Below, in pieces: positions 46,290 to 56,191 of a stretch of DNA of 64,000 bases; the stretch's first letter is position 1; every line of letters begins with the position of its first letter. The DNA is from Aculops lycopersici. Its lineage: Eukaryota; Arthropoda; Arachnida; Trombidiformes; Eriophyidae. Both the position numbers and the translations under genes were made by a program. Under the pieces are notes generated by a model that was given only the letters and a program-made list of their open reading frames with translations, was not told the DNA's origin and did no database searches. The DNA lies in assembly GCA_015350385.1 (NCBI GenBank), contig WNKI01000002.1, positions 610,006 to 674,005 on the forward strand, read 5' to 3'.

Positions 46290-47454
46290 CTTCGAAGAGT
46301 GGTGATTTTGGCATATATGTGCACTTAGTTCAATTTTAGGAAGTTTCTTATACTAGATTAATGTTCTTGATTCTTGCAGAAAATATTTGGTTAATAAAAT
46401 AGTTCTCTTGATCTAACGTCGACCCTTTATGTTGGCTACAGTGACTGACCTTCCCAACTTGTATTGTTGCATCGTTGTTTGTTTTATACCTATAGCCCAG
46501 TTGTTTTACATGCTAATATGAGTTGAACGAAATGGCACCCGAGGTAATACTGGCACTCTGATGGAGATTCAGTCTTTGCGTTGGATGACCAAATCGAGGC
46601 GGGGTAAAAAATGTAGAGATTGTGCAAATAGGTTCCCACTCAGAAACTTGCCTTGACTCGCCTACGCCTGATATGTAATGAGTACTAATAACTTCGTTGG
46701 ATAACAAACATTCAGGCTAGATCCATGGACTCGTGTACCATATTAATGTTGCATAATTAGTTTGATCATTAGCATGCGGACAACGGGGACAAGCTCGATG
46801 GTCAGGATTCAATCGAGTCGATAATTAGTTCGGCGCGCCTCCTTGTTGTGGTCCGGCTAGTAAAAGTTCAATTGGCGCTAGCTGGAAGACTAGACGCTTT
46901 TCATTGGATTCGTTACTTGTGCTGGGTTATGATGTTGATTGATTAATATGAGCCCACGATTATGCATATAATTGAGATATCAGCTACTAGTTTCAGATAA
47001 TACAAATAACTTTCAGCATCTTGTGAGTTCAGTTTCCTAATGAGATGCTGCAACGGCCGTACAAGTTTGTATAAAATTCGCTGATGTTACATTAGTCATC
47101 TCATCATCAGCAACAGCATCACACTGTGATCATTACACTCTCTGTGTGGGTCAGATCCTAGTGTTGTGTGGGGCTTCCATGGAACCACAACACAAAGCGT
47201 CGAGTAGTGCATTTGTGTGTGGGTTTTGAGAAAGCTGAACAAATGAACGAAAGCAATAAGAAGTTGGCAGTGAATTCATATAGCAAGCGGCTACCAAAAG
47301 CCATTTGCCCATGACTTACAATTCCAATGAACTCATGCCACATGTGTACAGTTTTATAGATTTCTGTATTCCGACTGTTATATTCCTTTCCTTGGAACTT
47401 CTATCGATCTCAACCAAAACTATCTGTGACAAAAAACAAGAAAGTGATAGAAAA
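46290..47454. promoter_or_regulatory. Divergent intergenic region, RASA1 (-) and RNase H2A (+)
   Basis: No supported gene. An in-frame ATG at 47311 would extend the RNase H2 protein by 48 residues with a hydrophobic stretch. The rest is presumed promoter and 5' UTR. Confidence 0.45.
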
Positions 47455-48471
47455 ATGCAGGCTAAAAAGGAACTAGAAGAGTATCTGGTTGACACCCTAG
47501 TAAACAAACTAATAGAATCTCGAGTTCCAAACTCGTGCAAAAAAACGCCATGCATCCTAGGTATCGATGAAGCCGGTCGAGGTCCAGTCCTAGGACCCAT
47601 GACTTATGCCATTGCATTTTACCCCAAAAAGAGTGAGAAAGTTTTATCAGGAATGAAATTTGCAGACTCAAAAGAGCTATCAGAGGCAACTCGTGAGAAA
47701 TTATTCGAGACTTTGCAAACAGGTGACGATGGTTTTCAGGATCTAGGTTTCAAGATTAAAATTATCTCCCCCAATATGATAAGTAACTCTATGCTCCGGC
47801 GAAAAAAATACAACCTCAACGCCTTGTCACATGATACAGCCATTGATCTCATCAAAAGTTGTGAAGCTAGCGGTATAGAGATTGAGCATGTCTACATCGA
47901 TACAGTTGGACCACCATTGAAGTATATGGAAAAGTTGAAGAGGTTTTTTCCAAAATACCAATTCACCGTCACGGAAAAGGCTGATTCCAAGTATGCCATC
48001 GTAAGTGCAGCGAGTGTTTGTGCGAAGGTTATGCGAGATAGGATTGTCCAGAATTGGAAATATGCTGAAGCGGATAGTTTGCGGTTAGACACTTTCGAGT
48101 TGGGTAGCGGTTACCCAGCAGATCCAGGCACCAAGAAATTCCTAGAGAAGTCGGCGGATCCTGTCTTCGGGTATCCAACGCTAGCTAGATTTAGTTGGTC
48201 TACCATTACCAAAGCTCTAGAGAAGCATAGCTGTCCATGTGATTGGAATGAGCCCGAGGACGAGGAACTGGATCCGAAAACTCTTAACAAACAGCAAAAC
48301 TTCATGAAAAGTTTCTTCCAAAAGAGAGCACCTCCAACGAAAGCACCTACAAATGGATCTAACAAGGCTTCAATAAGTGTAAATGTAAAAGCATCAAGTG
48401 ATCAGACGAGAACAAATGCAGACAAATTCTTCCAGGAACGATCTCTGAAGCGAATCCAACTCTGGGATTGA
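47455..48471 (+). CDS. RNASEH2A: Ribonuclease H2 catalytic subunit A
   Basis: Single exon of 338 residues from the ATG at 47455, chosen because it places the catalytic core at the usual distance from the start; the frame also has an ATG at 47311. Catalytic acidic residues are Asp38 and Glu39 (GIDEAGRGPVLGPM), Asp149 (VYIDTVG) and Asp177 (KADSKYAIVSAAS.CAK). The junction-recognition segment GSGYPADP and the FGYPTLARFSW block are present. The enzyme removes ribonucleotides and RNA from RNA/DNA hybrids in the nucleus. After the core comes a motif fitting the PCNA-binding PIP box, QNFMKSFF at residues 281-288, followed by basic residues. The C-terminal DKFFQERSLKRIQLWD resembles the human C-terminal HRYFLERGLESATSL. 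Confidence 0.95.
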   Translation: MQAKKELEEYLVDTLVNKLIESRVPNSCKKTPCILGIDEAGRGPVLGPMTYAIAFYPKKSEKVLSGMKFADSKELSEATREKLFETLQTGDDGFQDLGFKIKIISPNMISNSMLRRKKYNLNALSHDTAIDLIKSCEASGIEIEHVYIDTVGPPLKYMEKLKRFFPKYQFTVTEKADSKYAIVSAASVCAKVMRDRIVQNWKYAEADSLRLDTFELGSGYPADPGTKKFLEKSADPVFGYPTLARFSWSTITKALEKHSCPCDWNEPEDEELDPKTLNKQQNFMKSFFQKRAPPTKAPTNGSNKASISVNVKASSDQTRTNADKFFQERSLKRIQLWD

Positions 48472-48671
48472 GTTGTTCTGGTGGTTTACTAAACTTGAGC
48501 CCCGTCCTACAATTAGGACGAATTTTCTCATGCCTTGTAGACTAACACTGGAAAAATAACATCTGTTTCAAATCTATTATCATAGTGGGCTCATAATTGA
48601 TTGGGTGTGATTTGTTAGTTGAAATTAAAAATATTCAGGTGATTGATTTGACTGACGGATCAATGATTTGT

Positions 48672-51242
48672 CTATTCCCAGGCTTGCACAAAAACTCCAC
48701 CCTCGTCCTGATCGTCGTAGGGACAACCTAGAAGAACGTTTGCCATCCTTGTGGCTTCACGTAAACCCGTTAGGATTGCTCCATGCGCCGAGGCAAAATG
48801 ATACCTAGTTGTATGCTCACCAGCAAAGAATAACCTAGGCGCATCCTCTGATCTGACCCTCCTGACGAGGGGAAGGCTGTCGCTTTGAATAAGTATCTTA
48901 CTTTTGAGTTGGCCATTTGAGTCCGGATCTTGTGATATGCGATCTTCGTGGAAGGACATTTCATCCTTGGTTAAAACTACTGGTTCGGCGCAGGCCTCAT
49001 AATCTAGAGGTGTTGAACCAGATTGAAGGAATGACCAAGCTCCCTTTGACCAGGGGTCTCTGCGCCACTTGGTCACAATACATTCCTTCAGGGTTGTAAC
49101 AGCAGCAGGGCCGAAGATAGTCTTCAATAGATTCTGGCAACGCTCCTGGATCTCGAGATCCGATAAGTTCTCAAGTGAGTTGGCCGATGTACCTGAACAA
49201 AGAGCTGTGAGGACTGGTGCTCTTCCACAATGCCAAAATAGGAAGAACTCGCCACGACTAATTGCCTTATGATTGATTACACCAAACAGGTGGTTGTCTA
49301 GCGTCCAGAACGCCTTTTCAAAAACTAAAATAACCTTATTCAAGTTTCCAGATCCTAATCTGTTGATGGCTTGAACTTTCCAATCTGGAAGAGGCGGACT
49401 AAATATGAGAGGTTGGTAGCCTTTTCTCCCTGTACTAGGGGGTTCGGGTTTATCTTGATCGGCAGCAGCTTGCTTGCTAGGTATTATACTATCTTTAAGT
49501 AGACCTAGGGGTAGGGTACATAGTACTGCATCAGCTGTGATTTCTTTGTAAGGACTATTCATTTCATTTGGATGATATGTTGTGATCTTGACTCCATTCC
49601 TCAGAACCTTGATCTTCCTTACAGCAGTATTAATTCTGACATCCAAGTCTTGCGCCATACCGTTTATATAAGCGTTAAAGCCATTTGTTACCATCCAATG
49701 AGCCCCCTCAAAGATGTCCTCGTCTTCATCGTAGTGGGTATCTAATTGGTTTATAGGTGTACCTAGAGCATATTCCAATTCGGCAAAGTGCCAGTCAAGA
49801 ACTCGAATGTCACTGATTGATAGATACTCATCACTTGGTGGGTCCTTGGTGAGATTGCTTATCTTCTTCTGGATTGCTTGGTCCTGCTTTTCCAATAATT
49901 TATACTCTTTCAATGCGATGTCTAGATCACGAGCAAGCGCCCTTCTTTCGAATGAGTCTATTGCGCCCTTGTCATTGTGATTACCTATATCTGTAGTATC
50001 TTTAATTGAGCATAGTTGACCATGCAAGTTCTTGATGAGTCGAGATTTTTGTAGCTTCTTCTCAGCGTTCTCTGTAAGTTGATCATAATAGTTCTCTAAT
50101 TCTCTGAGATACTTAACCTGTTCATCTTTGATATTTTTCTCCTGCAATCGCATGACCCAGTCGACGGCTTGTCCAACGGAGATCGGCTTGCCATGATGGT
50201 TTTCAAATCTATAGTTGCTCTTCATCACCTTCGTTCCCTCCATGATTTTGTTATACTCTCTTTCGACCGCACGCTCAAGCAGGTTGTCTATTCGGTGACA
50301 CACCATAACCCCAGTCTTTTCCGTCTTGCTTTCATAGATTGGAATTTTTTGGTTCAGTTCCATGACATTCAGTTTGAGCTGTTTGCCCATGACAACAAGT
50401 GGATTTCCAACAACACCATTCAGTGTAGATGGACCAAGGTCTGCGTGAACTCCATGTCGTCGGTAAGTTTGAACCCTTCCACCACAACGGTTACGAGCCT
50501 CTAGAGTTATGACCTCAAATCCCATTCGCTTGAGATGCCTTGTTGCTGTCAGACCGCTTAATCCAGCACCTATGACTACAATACGTCCCAAACTCTTCTC
50601 AAAATTTTCTAGCGGTGGTTGGTAGAAGTTCTTGTCGTGCTTGATCTTCATTCTTTTAGCCGGACCTGACATTCTGTCATAGTCTGGAATGATACCTGTG
50701 ACTGGTAAGATACCAGAGTTGATCCTGCCAGTTCTATTTAGCATGTTGAAACATCTTTCGAAGATGATATGCTTGAGATCTTCATTGGCACTCTTGAACT
50801 TTGGATTCTCGTTGACCCCTTCCAAAGCTACCTCGCGTTTAAGTTCCACGTAGGGGTTTGCGAACCATTGCTCTAGAATCCTATTTCTGACATATAAATA
50901 TAACTCGAAAATAGTGGTATTTGTCTGTTCATTAGTAAAAAAGTCGCTAGTCATAGTGATTTCCTCCTCGCTAAGTTTGAACGGCTGTAGACGGGCCTTT
51001 CTAGCGGCCCCCTCGAGACCATCGGGTTCCTCAATGTTTGACATTGGAATAGTTTCGCGTTCACCAAGCTTATCTCGAACACTAGCTCGAGTGATGACAT
51101 TTCTCTCAGATTTTCTTGGCACACTAGTTGATTGTTGATCCTCGGAATTGTTACTTGTTGGTTGGGCATTTGGGTTCTGTGCATTATTTGTGTCGTTTGC
51201 TGGTTGCTGTTGAGCTGGTGGCGAGTTGCTTAGAGTTTCCAT
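48672..51242 (-). CDS. KDM1A: Lysine-specific histone demethylase 1A (LSD1/KDM1A)
   Basis: Single-exon minus-strand gene of 856 residues with its ATG at 51242. After a disordered Gln/Asn-rich N-terminus comes a SWIRM domain (about 75-180, DFFTNEQTNTTIFELYLYVRN). The amine oxidase domain begins with the FAD motif IVVIGAGLSGLTA (221-233) and LEARNRCGGRV. A coiled-coil tower insertion (about 370-480) separates the two halves; it binds CoREST. The second half has AVLCTLPLG, the conserved flavin-proximal Lys636 (GSGNLNKVILVFEKAFW) and the FAD-binding end FFAGEHTTR...HGAILTGLREA. It removes methyl groups from H3K4me1/2. A polar insert of about 25 residues (585-610) lies before the PPLPDWK segment. 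All key residues look intact. Confidence 0.96.
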   Translation of the reverse strand: METLSNSPPAQQQPANDTNNAQNPNAQPTSNNSEDQQSTSVPRKSERNVITRASVRDKLGERETIPMSNIEEPDGLEGAARKARLQPFKLSEEEITMTSDFFTNEQTNTTIFELYLYVRNRILEQWFANPYVELKREVALEGVNENPKFKSANEDLKHIIFERCFNMLNRTGRINSGILPVTGIIPDYDRMSGPAKRMKIKHDKNFYQPPLENFEKSLGRIVVIGAGLSGLTATRHLKRMGFEVITLEARNRCGGRVQTYRRHGVHADLGPSTLNGVVGNPLVVMGKQLKLNVMELNQKIPIYESKTEKTGVMVCHRIDNLLERAVEREYNKIMEGTKVMKSNYRFENHHGKPISVGQAVDWVMRLQEKNIKDEQVKYLRELENYYDQLTENAEKKLQKSRLIKNLHGQLCSIKDTTDIGNHNDKGAIDSFERRALARDLDIALKEYKLLEKQDQAIQKKISNLTKDPPSDEYLSISDIRVLDWHFAELEYALGTPINQLDTHYDEDEDIFEGAHWMVTNGFNAYINGMAQDLDVRINTAVRKIKVLRNGVKITTYHPNEMNSPYKEITADAVLCTLPLGLLKDSIIPSKQAAADQDKPEPPSTGRKGYQPLIFSPPLPDWKVQAINRLGSGNLNKVILVFEKAFWTLDNHLFGVINHKAISRGEFFLFWHCGRAPVLTALCSGTSANSLENLSDLEIQERCQNLLKTIFGPAAVTTLKECIVTKWRRDPWSKGAWSFLQSGSTPLDYEACAEPVVLTKDEMSFHEDRISQDPDSNGQLKSKILIQSDSLPLVRRVRSEDAPRLFFAGEHTTRYHFASAHGAILTGLREATRMANVLLGCPYDDQDEGGVFVQAWE

Positions 51243-52502
51243 GATTGGATTTCTAATGATCTGTTTGGTCGCCTATGTAATGATTTTATATCAATTGGAC
51301 AAGCCGTTATGTGTAAAAGAGTACAAAATGCATTTGCAATAAGGTACAGTGGTAGTGGCGTTAGAATAATAGAGGGTTAGGTCCGAAAAGTGCCTTCGTT
51401 CATCCGGGAAACACGCACTTCTGTGTTTTCTCTCTCCCTCGCGTTGCAGCAGGAGAAAACTTTGCTACTTTTTGCCGTTGAGTTGACGAGGAGGCGATCG
51501 CAGCGCCAGCGGTCGTTGTGGCTTAAAACACGGTGAGGGCAGTGGTTGCACTCAATTTGTAGACAAAATAGCACAGACGAACGGGCAACGGAGAAGGCAC
51601 ACTAAATGATGACAGACAGACAAATGCTCAAACCAAGAAAGCTACTGCACTAACAGATTGGAGTTGTACGACGAGCGCCAGCGATATTGGCTGTGTAGCA
51701 AGATTGTCTAACGAAAAGAAGTGGACGCTTCTTTGTAATTTTCATGAGAGCCTCTCGTAAGGTTCTTCGTAGCGGCAAAGTGGTAGTGGCTTCCATCATG
51801 TTTATTACCCTCGTACCAGCAAAGGTCGCCGTTCGAGCGGCAGGCGCCACGACAGGTAGATGGGATGCCAAATGCACTCGAGTGTCGCGGTAATGGAAGG
51901 TGGCTGCGGTAGCGGTATTCAAGTAGTCAATTTCTTATGTAACCATAACAAGGATGACTAAGCTCGTTGTCACGGCATTTGTTCATTGTATAAAACCAAT
52001 TGTATTCACCGCGAGATTCCAGTTACTAAACTATTAGCTCGTAACATGATTGAATCGTTTAATTGCACCGAGCAACAATAGGTAAACTACCTTCTCCTTT
52101 TCATCACTCCATTCTGAACTTGGAATATCGTTGTGGTGGTCTTTGCCTTCTTCATTGTTGTGGGTAGACTTGTGCAAAGGTGCAAGATTAGAGAAGCAAA
52201 ACTTTGCAATGATAGACTAATGATAACGCAACCAAATTATGACATTACATTAAGTTCCATTCATTCAACTTGCATGACTTGCAAATTACATAAGACTTGC
52301 ATATCACACAAAGAGGTCCGAAGCGAACAAAAAAGGCAAGAAATTCGCAGTGGTCGCCTAGTGGCAACAGCTGACCTGACTGACAGCCTGTGTCTGACTG
52401 ACAGATTCGCTGCCAGTTTTTATCCAACTATTTTTTAGCGGAACAATTGAAAAATCATCGAGCAGGAGCATCAGTTGTTCCTCCACTTATTAATCTCGAT
52501 TC
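51243..52502. promoter_or_regulatory. Divergent intergenic region, KDM1A (-) and TMEM62 (+)
   Basis: No supported coding sequence; frames here start without ATG. An 11-base direct repeat (CTGACTGACAG) occurs twice between about 52377 and 52405. Presumed promoters of both genes. Confidence 0.4.
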
Positions 52503-54533
52503 ATGGATTGCCGAGATCACACTATTAGAATGGCATTAAAATTGGGACCAGCAGTGTTGGTGATAATCTCATTTGTTTCTATTTTAGTGGGTATTATATT
52601 CCATGCAATTAGTATTGACGAAGTTCAATTTAGAAGTCCGGGGGCGCAACATTTTGATAACAATGTTATTATTGATGATAAATTAGATTCAAATTTGGTT
52701 TGGTTTCTGCAAGTTACAGATTTGCATTTGAGTGTCAAGAATCAAACTCAAAGAGAGAAGGATTTCAACGATTTTGCCCGTAATTATGTCGAACTCATAA
52801 AACCAGACGTTGTTCTGGTTACTGGTGACATAACCGATGGCCGAAAGCCCAACACATTGTTAGGATCAGGCCAGCAACTGGAGGAATGGATGGCATACTC
52901 GAATGCAATAGCCAGATCAAATGAACATAATAAGAATACCACTGTTTGGTTGGACATTCGTGGCAATCATGACAACTTCAACGTGTATCGACCAAAAGAC
53001 CCCAATAATCTCTATAGGAAATACTCAGTTCAAGGCAAGAATCATGAGAAGAATTACATGCATATACTGGAGAAGGAGGGCAAGAATTACACCTTCATTG
53101 GTATTGATGAAGTCCAAACACCTGGTGTTAAGTTACCCTTTGATTTCTTGGGTTACGTTGGAGATGATGATATGAGGGAGTTAAAGCAATTCAAGGAGGA
53201 AGCTAAAAAGTTGAATAGTCAGTACACAATTTGGTTTGCTCACTATCCAACCTCATCGATAGCATCAGTTGGCGAAGGATTACGCAATATTGTTGATGGT
53301 CCATATTTGTGTGGCCATTTTCACACCATAGGCAACTGGGTTGTCAAGATGCACGCCACCCAGCAGCCTGGTTATGCAGAGGTGGAGCTTGGCGACTGGA
53401 AGTACAATAGGCGCATCAGGTTGGCCTCAATAGATCATCAGCTATTCAGTTTAGTTGATCTAAATTTCAAGCAATTCCCCATCGCACTTATGACCAATCC
53501 TAAGACCGCCGAGCATGTGATGCCCAAGTATGAACCAGTTGGTAGGATAAGAAACTCAACCCATATGAGAGTGATTGCTTTTTCCAATGCAACCATAACC
53601 AGAGTATCGGTCTCTGTAGACGGAGGACCAAGAGAGGTTATGCAGTTGGTCAAGAGTCCGCTTTATGTCAAGAAATGGACGCCGGAACAATACGAAATTG
53701 GATTACATACAGTGGAGATATTTGTTGAAGACAAGGAAGGCAAGAAAATTAGTTATATCCAGAAGTTCTCACTAGATGGAAATAAGGATGAGTTTAGCTT
53801 TGGTGCTAGGATGTTGATACGAACCTACTTCAAATGTATCCTCATGACAGGCTTCTATTTCATAACCTCAATTTGCACTTTTCCATTAATTATACTCAGA
53901 TTGATCAACTACCGACATCAAGAGTCGGGTATCAAACGCCACTATAAGGGTACATTTCTGTTCAATTTGCATCAAGTCTCCAATATTGATAGACTCTTCT
54001 GGCCTTTGATAATAGTTCCCATTTGGATGTCAGTGGGACCTCTTTTTATTGGTCGCTTGGTCGACGAGGCCATTGGAGTATGTTTTGTTTGGGGAATCAT
54101 TCTAGACGGAAACTTCCTTCACACTGCCCTAACATTCAACGCCGGATCCATATTCATGCTATTTGTTCACGTACCCAACTCAATACTCTTAGTATCTCAA
54201 GTGAGCAATTGCCGCGAAACAATCAAGGCCGAAAATCGAGCAGCATCTATCTTGAACCTCAAGTTTCTCGCATATTTAACCGTGACTGCCTTGCAAATTT
54301 GGATGGGTTTTGTATTGTGGAGCGCTTATGGAACTATGTCCTATTTCACCTCATTTCCCTTTACTTGGTGCCTGGGCATCTACGCATTTTGTTGGTATCA
54401 GTGCACCACCATCGAGCAGAGAGACTTGGCCAAGTTCAATGAACCAGAACATTCTCAAGAGGAACAACAAGCCTTAACGGGACAAAGACAACGTGATGAC
54501 AAATCTAGCACCTCAGACACCTCAACATGTTGA
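52503..54533 (+). CDS. TMEM62: TMEM62-type membrane metallophosphoesterase
   Basis: Single exon of 676 residues, ATG at 52503. A hydrophobic N-terminal helix (about 15-36) is followed by a calcineurin-like phosphoesterase domain. Metal-binding motifs in order are TDLHLS (Asp73, His75), TGDITDG (Asp109), GNHDN (155-157), AHYP (near 246) and CGHFHT (near 272), so the full metal site appears present. A beta-rich lumenal region (SVSVDGGPREVM) follows, then several transmembrane helices from about 440 to 650. This is the arrangement of TMEM62, whose substrate is not known. AATAAA is at 54545-54550. Confidence 0.9.
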   Translation: MDCRDHTIRMALKLGPAVLVIISFVSILVGIIFHAISIDEVQFRSPGAQHFDNNVIIDDKLDSNLVWFLQVTDLHLSVKNQTQREKDFNDFARNYVELIKPDVVLVTGDITDGRKPNTLLGSGQQLEEWMAYSNAIARSNEHNKNTTVWLDIRGNHDNFNVYRPKDPNNLYRKYSVQGKNHEKNYMHILEKEGKNYTFIGIDEVQTPGVKLPFDFLGYVGDDDMRELKQFKEEAKKLNSQYTIWFAHYPTSSIASVGEGLRNIVDGPYLCGHFHTIGNWVVKMHATQQPGYAEVELGDWKYNRRIRLASIDHQLFSLVDLNFKQFPIALMTNPKTAEHVMPKYEPVGRIRNSTHMRVIAFSNATITRVSVSVDGGPREVMQLVKSPLYVKKWTPEQYEIGLHTVEIFVEDKEGKKISYIQKFSLDGNKDEFSFGARMLIRTYFKCILMTGFYFITSICTFPLIILRLINYRHQESGIKRHYKGTFLFNLHQVSNIDRLFWPLIIVPIWMSVGPLFIGRLVDEAIGVCFVWGIILDGNFLHTALTFNAGSIFMLFVHVPNSILLVSQVSNCRETIKAENRAASILNLKFLAYLTVTALQIWMGFVLWSAYGTMSYFTSFPFTWCLGIYAFCWYQCTTIEQRDLAKFNEPEHSQEEQQALTGQRQRDDKSSTSDTSTC

Positions 54534-54544
54534 ACCAATTCATC

Positions 54545-54550
54545 AATAAA
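54545..54550 (+). terminator. Poly(A) signal AATAAA of TMEM62
   Basis: An exact hexamer 11 bases after the TMEM62 stop codon, indicating a short 3' UTR if used. Confidence 0.55.
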
Positions 54551-55053
54551 TTTATAATTAGAATATATTAGATGCCTCTTAGATGCCATGTTCAGCAAGT
54601 TGGATGCTGTTATATTAATATACGATGAAAGTGAGAACCTCAGTAAAGTCAGATGATTCATTTAAACTTCTATTTGTACTCTTTCTTACTTGCTTCGGTA
54701 ACCTATGAATCATTGCTTCATAAATGAATAGACCAGCGACTTTCGAGCAGAGGAGAGGAGAGACATGCGTTGCACGTGTCTTTGTTGACATTTGCAATTG
54801 CTTTGATTTCAGTCAAACGAAACTTGCAAACATAGATTACCAGGATAATCTCAATGTATTTCCACTATTCTTGTCAAAAAACTATTCGGATCGTAATGCA
54901 TGAGACATCTCATTAGAAAACATTGTGAACTTTGCAAACGAGTATCACGACTCCGGTTCGACGAGGAGCCGACTAGGTGTAATATTGATGTGGGAATTGC
55001 CAATTATTTCCTATCTTTCATATCATTTGAGGAGAAAAAGTCAAAATATCAAC
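54551..55053. other. Spacer between TMEM62 and the JmjC gene
   Basis: It holds the promoter and 5' UTR of the JmjC gene. An in-frame ATG at 54988 could add 22 residues. No separate gene is seen. Confidence 0.45.
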
Positions 55054-56130
55054 ATGGCAACAGAGCCCGAGAAAGCTTGGCTAGAGGCCATCCAAAATGG
55101 TCAATATTTTGTCGACGACAACCCATATGAGGAATCCTTTATGAAGACTGCCCGAATCACTTTCGACTTTTTCCTACATTTTGGTGATAAACTTCAAGTC
55201 AAGAGATACAAAAGCCTCAATCGAGAACCAACAAACATGAGTATTGTTAGAGTTTGTAAGCGTTTAAGAGACAAAAATCCAGCTCCAGACTCATATTGCA
55301 TTGAAACCAACTTTGACGATAGATTTTTCTATACATTTCCACTGCCCAGATTGATTTACGAATGTGATTTATATACCGACCTCAGAGAAAATCACTATGA
55401 GCTCATGGCGGAATTAATCAAACCATATCCTTACCTCAAAGCTCGCAATAAACTTCTCCAAGTATACGTCAAAGGTTATGAGACGAGGCCCAATAGACTG
55501 TGGGGAGGTCTTGCCGAATGGATATTTATTATTTCTGGATCTCTGAAGATCACTTTGACCGAATCAGTCGATAAGCACGATATTGAGATGGATAGTTGGA
55601 AATTAGATGAGGAGAGATTTTACGAGGATGCAAAGTGTCACAAGGAGATTATTCTTAACAAAGGTCAACTACTGTTTATCCCCTCAGGTTGGGTCACAAC
55701 CCGCCAAGCTCTAGATAATACTTATACATTTGGCGGCGAATTCATCCACAGGGAATGTCTACCAGTTATGTTGAAGCTCTTCAACATGGATGCCGGAAAA
55801 CGTATGATTGACTTCGATAGGGAACGAGATATCAGAGCTGTCCTTTGGTATCAAGCTATGAGTCTTGCGCACAATTTTGGCTTGGCAAGCTCTGGAATGA
55901 GTCTCGAGGTGATAACTTGCTTCAAGAATTCTTTGTTGGCATGGAAAAAGAGTCACGATGCAAATGAACTACTTGCACTTGACGGAGTATATGTACCTAA
56001 CTCGTTTATCTTCGACTATGCAAAGACGGCCAGTTATTTCGTCGACTGGGTTAGCCAGCAACATAATAGAAAGAGGAAAAGGACGGAGACGCCCTTGGCT
56101 ACTGTATCCGAGACACCAGAATCGCGTTAG
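55054..56130 (+). CDS. JmjC-domain protein of the KDM2/KDM7 clade lacking the iron ligands (probable pseudo-demethylase)
   Basis: Single exon of 358 residues from the ATG at 55054 (context AACATGG); an in-frame ATG at 54988 would add 22. The C-terminal half follows the KDM2/KDM7 JmjC order: VKGYETRPNRLWGG in place of V.xSYTDFHIDFGG, then KGQLLFIPSGWVTTR...TFGGEFIH in place of QGQTLFIPTGWIHA...AFGGNFLH, and RDIRAVLWYQ in place of NFETICWYV. The HxD iron ligands become Asn147 and Leu149, and the distal His becomes Thr215, so all three Fe(II) ligands are absent. Demethylase activity is therefore unlikely. No PHD finger, CXXC, F-box or LRR is present. The C-terminus is basic (HNRKRKR), perhaps a nuclear signal. 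It converges on the FLVCR gene, 60 bp between stop codons. Family assignment is by eye. Confidence 0.75.
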   Translation: MATEPEKAWLEAIQNGQYFVDDNPYEESFMKTARITFDFFLHFGDKLQVKRYKSLNREPTNMSIVRVCKRLRDKNPAPDSYCIETNFDDRFFYTFPLPRLIYECDLYTDLRENHYELMAELIKPYPYLKARNKLLQVYVKGYETRPNRLWGGLAEWIFIISGSLKITLTESVDKHDIEMDSWKLDEERFYEDAKCHKEIILNKGQLLFIPSGWVTTRQALDNTYTFGGEFIHRECLPVMLKLFNMDAGKRMIDFDRERDIRAVLWYQAMSLAHNFGLASSGMSLEVITCFKNSLLAWKKSHDANELLALDGVYVPNSFIFDYAKTASYFVDWVSQQHNRKRKRTETPLATVSETPESR

Positions 56131-56185
56131 TTTAGACTAGATCATTGATAGCGTGTGAGAGAACCACAAAAGCGATGCTTATTGG

Positions 56186-56191
56186 TTTATT
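56186..56191 (-). terminator. Poly(A) signal AATAAA at the FLVCR stop codon
   Basis: On the minus strand AATAAA begins within the last base of the TGA stop codon. The resulting 3' end would lie in or near the convergent JmjC gene. Confidence 0.45.

Noticed and set aside
51650..51922. 90-codon minus-strand frame upstream of KDM1A
   Set aside because: Starts at a non-ATG codon and has no recognisable motif.
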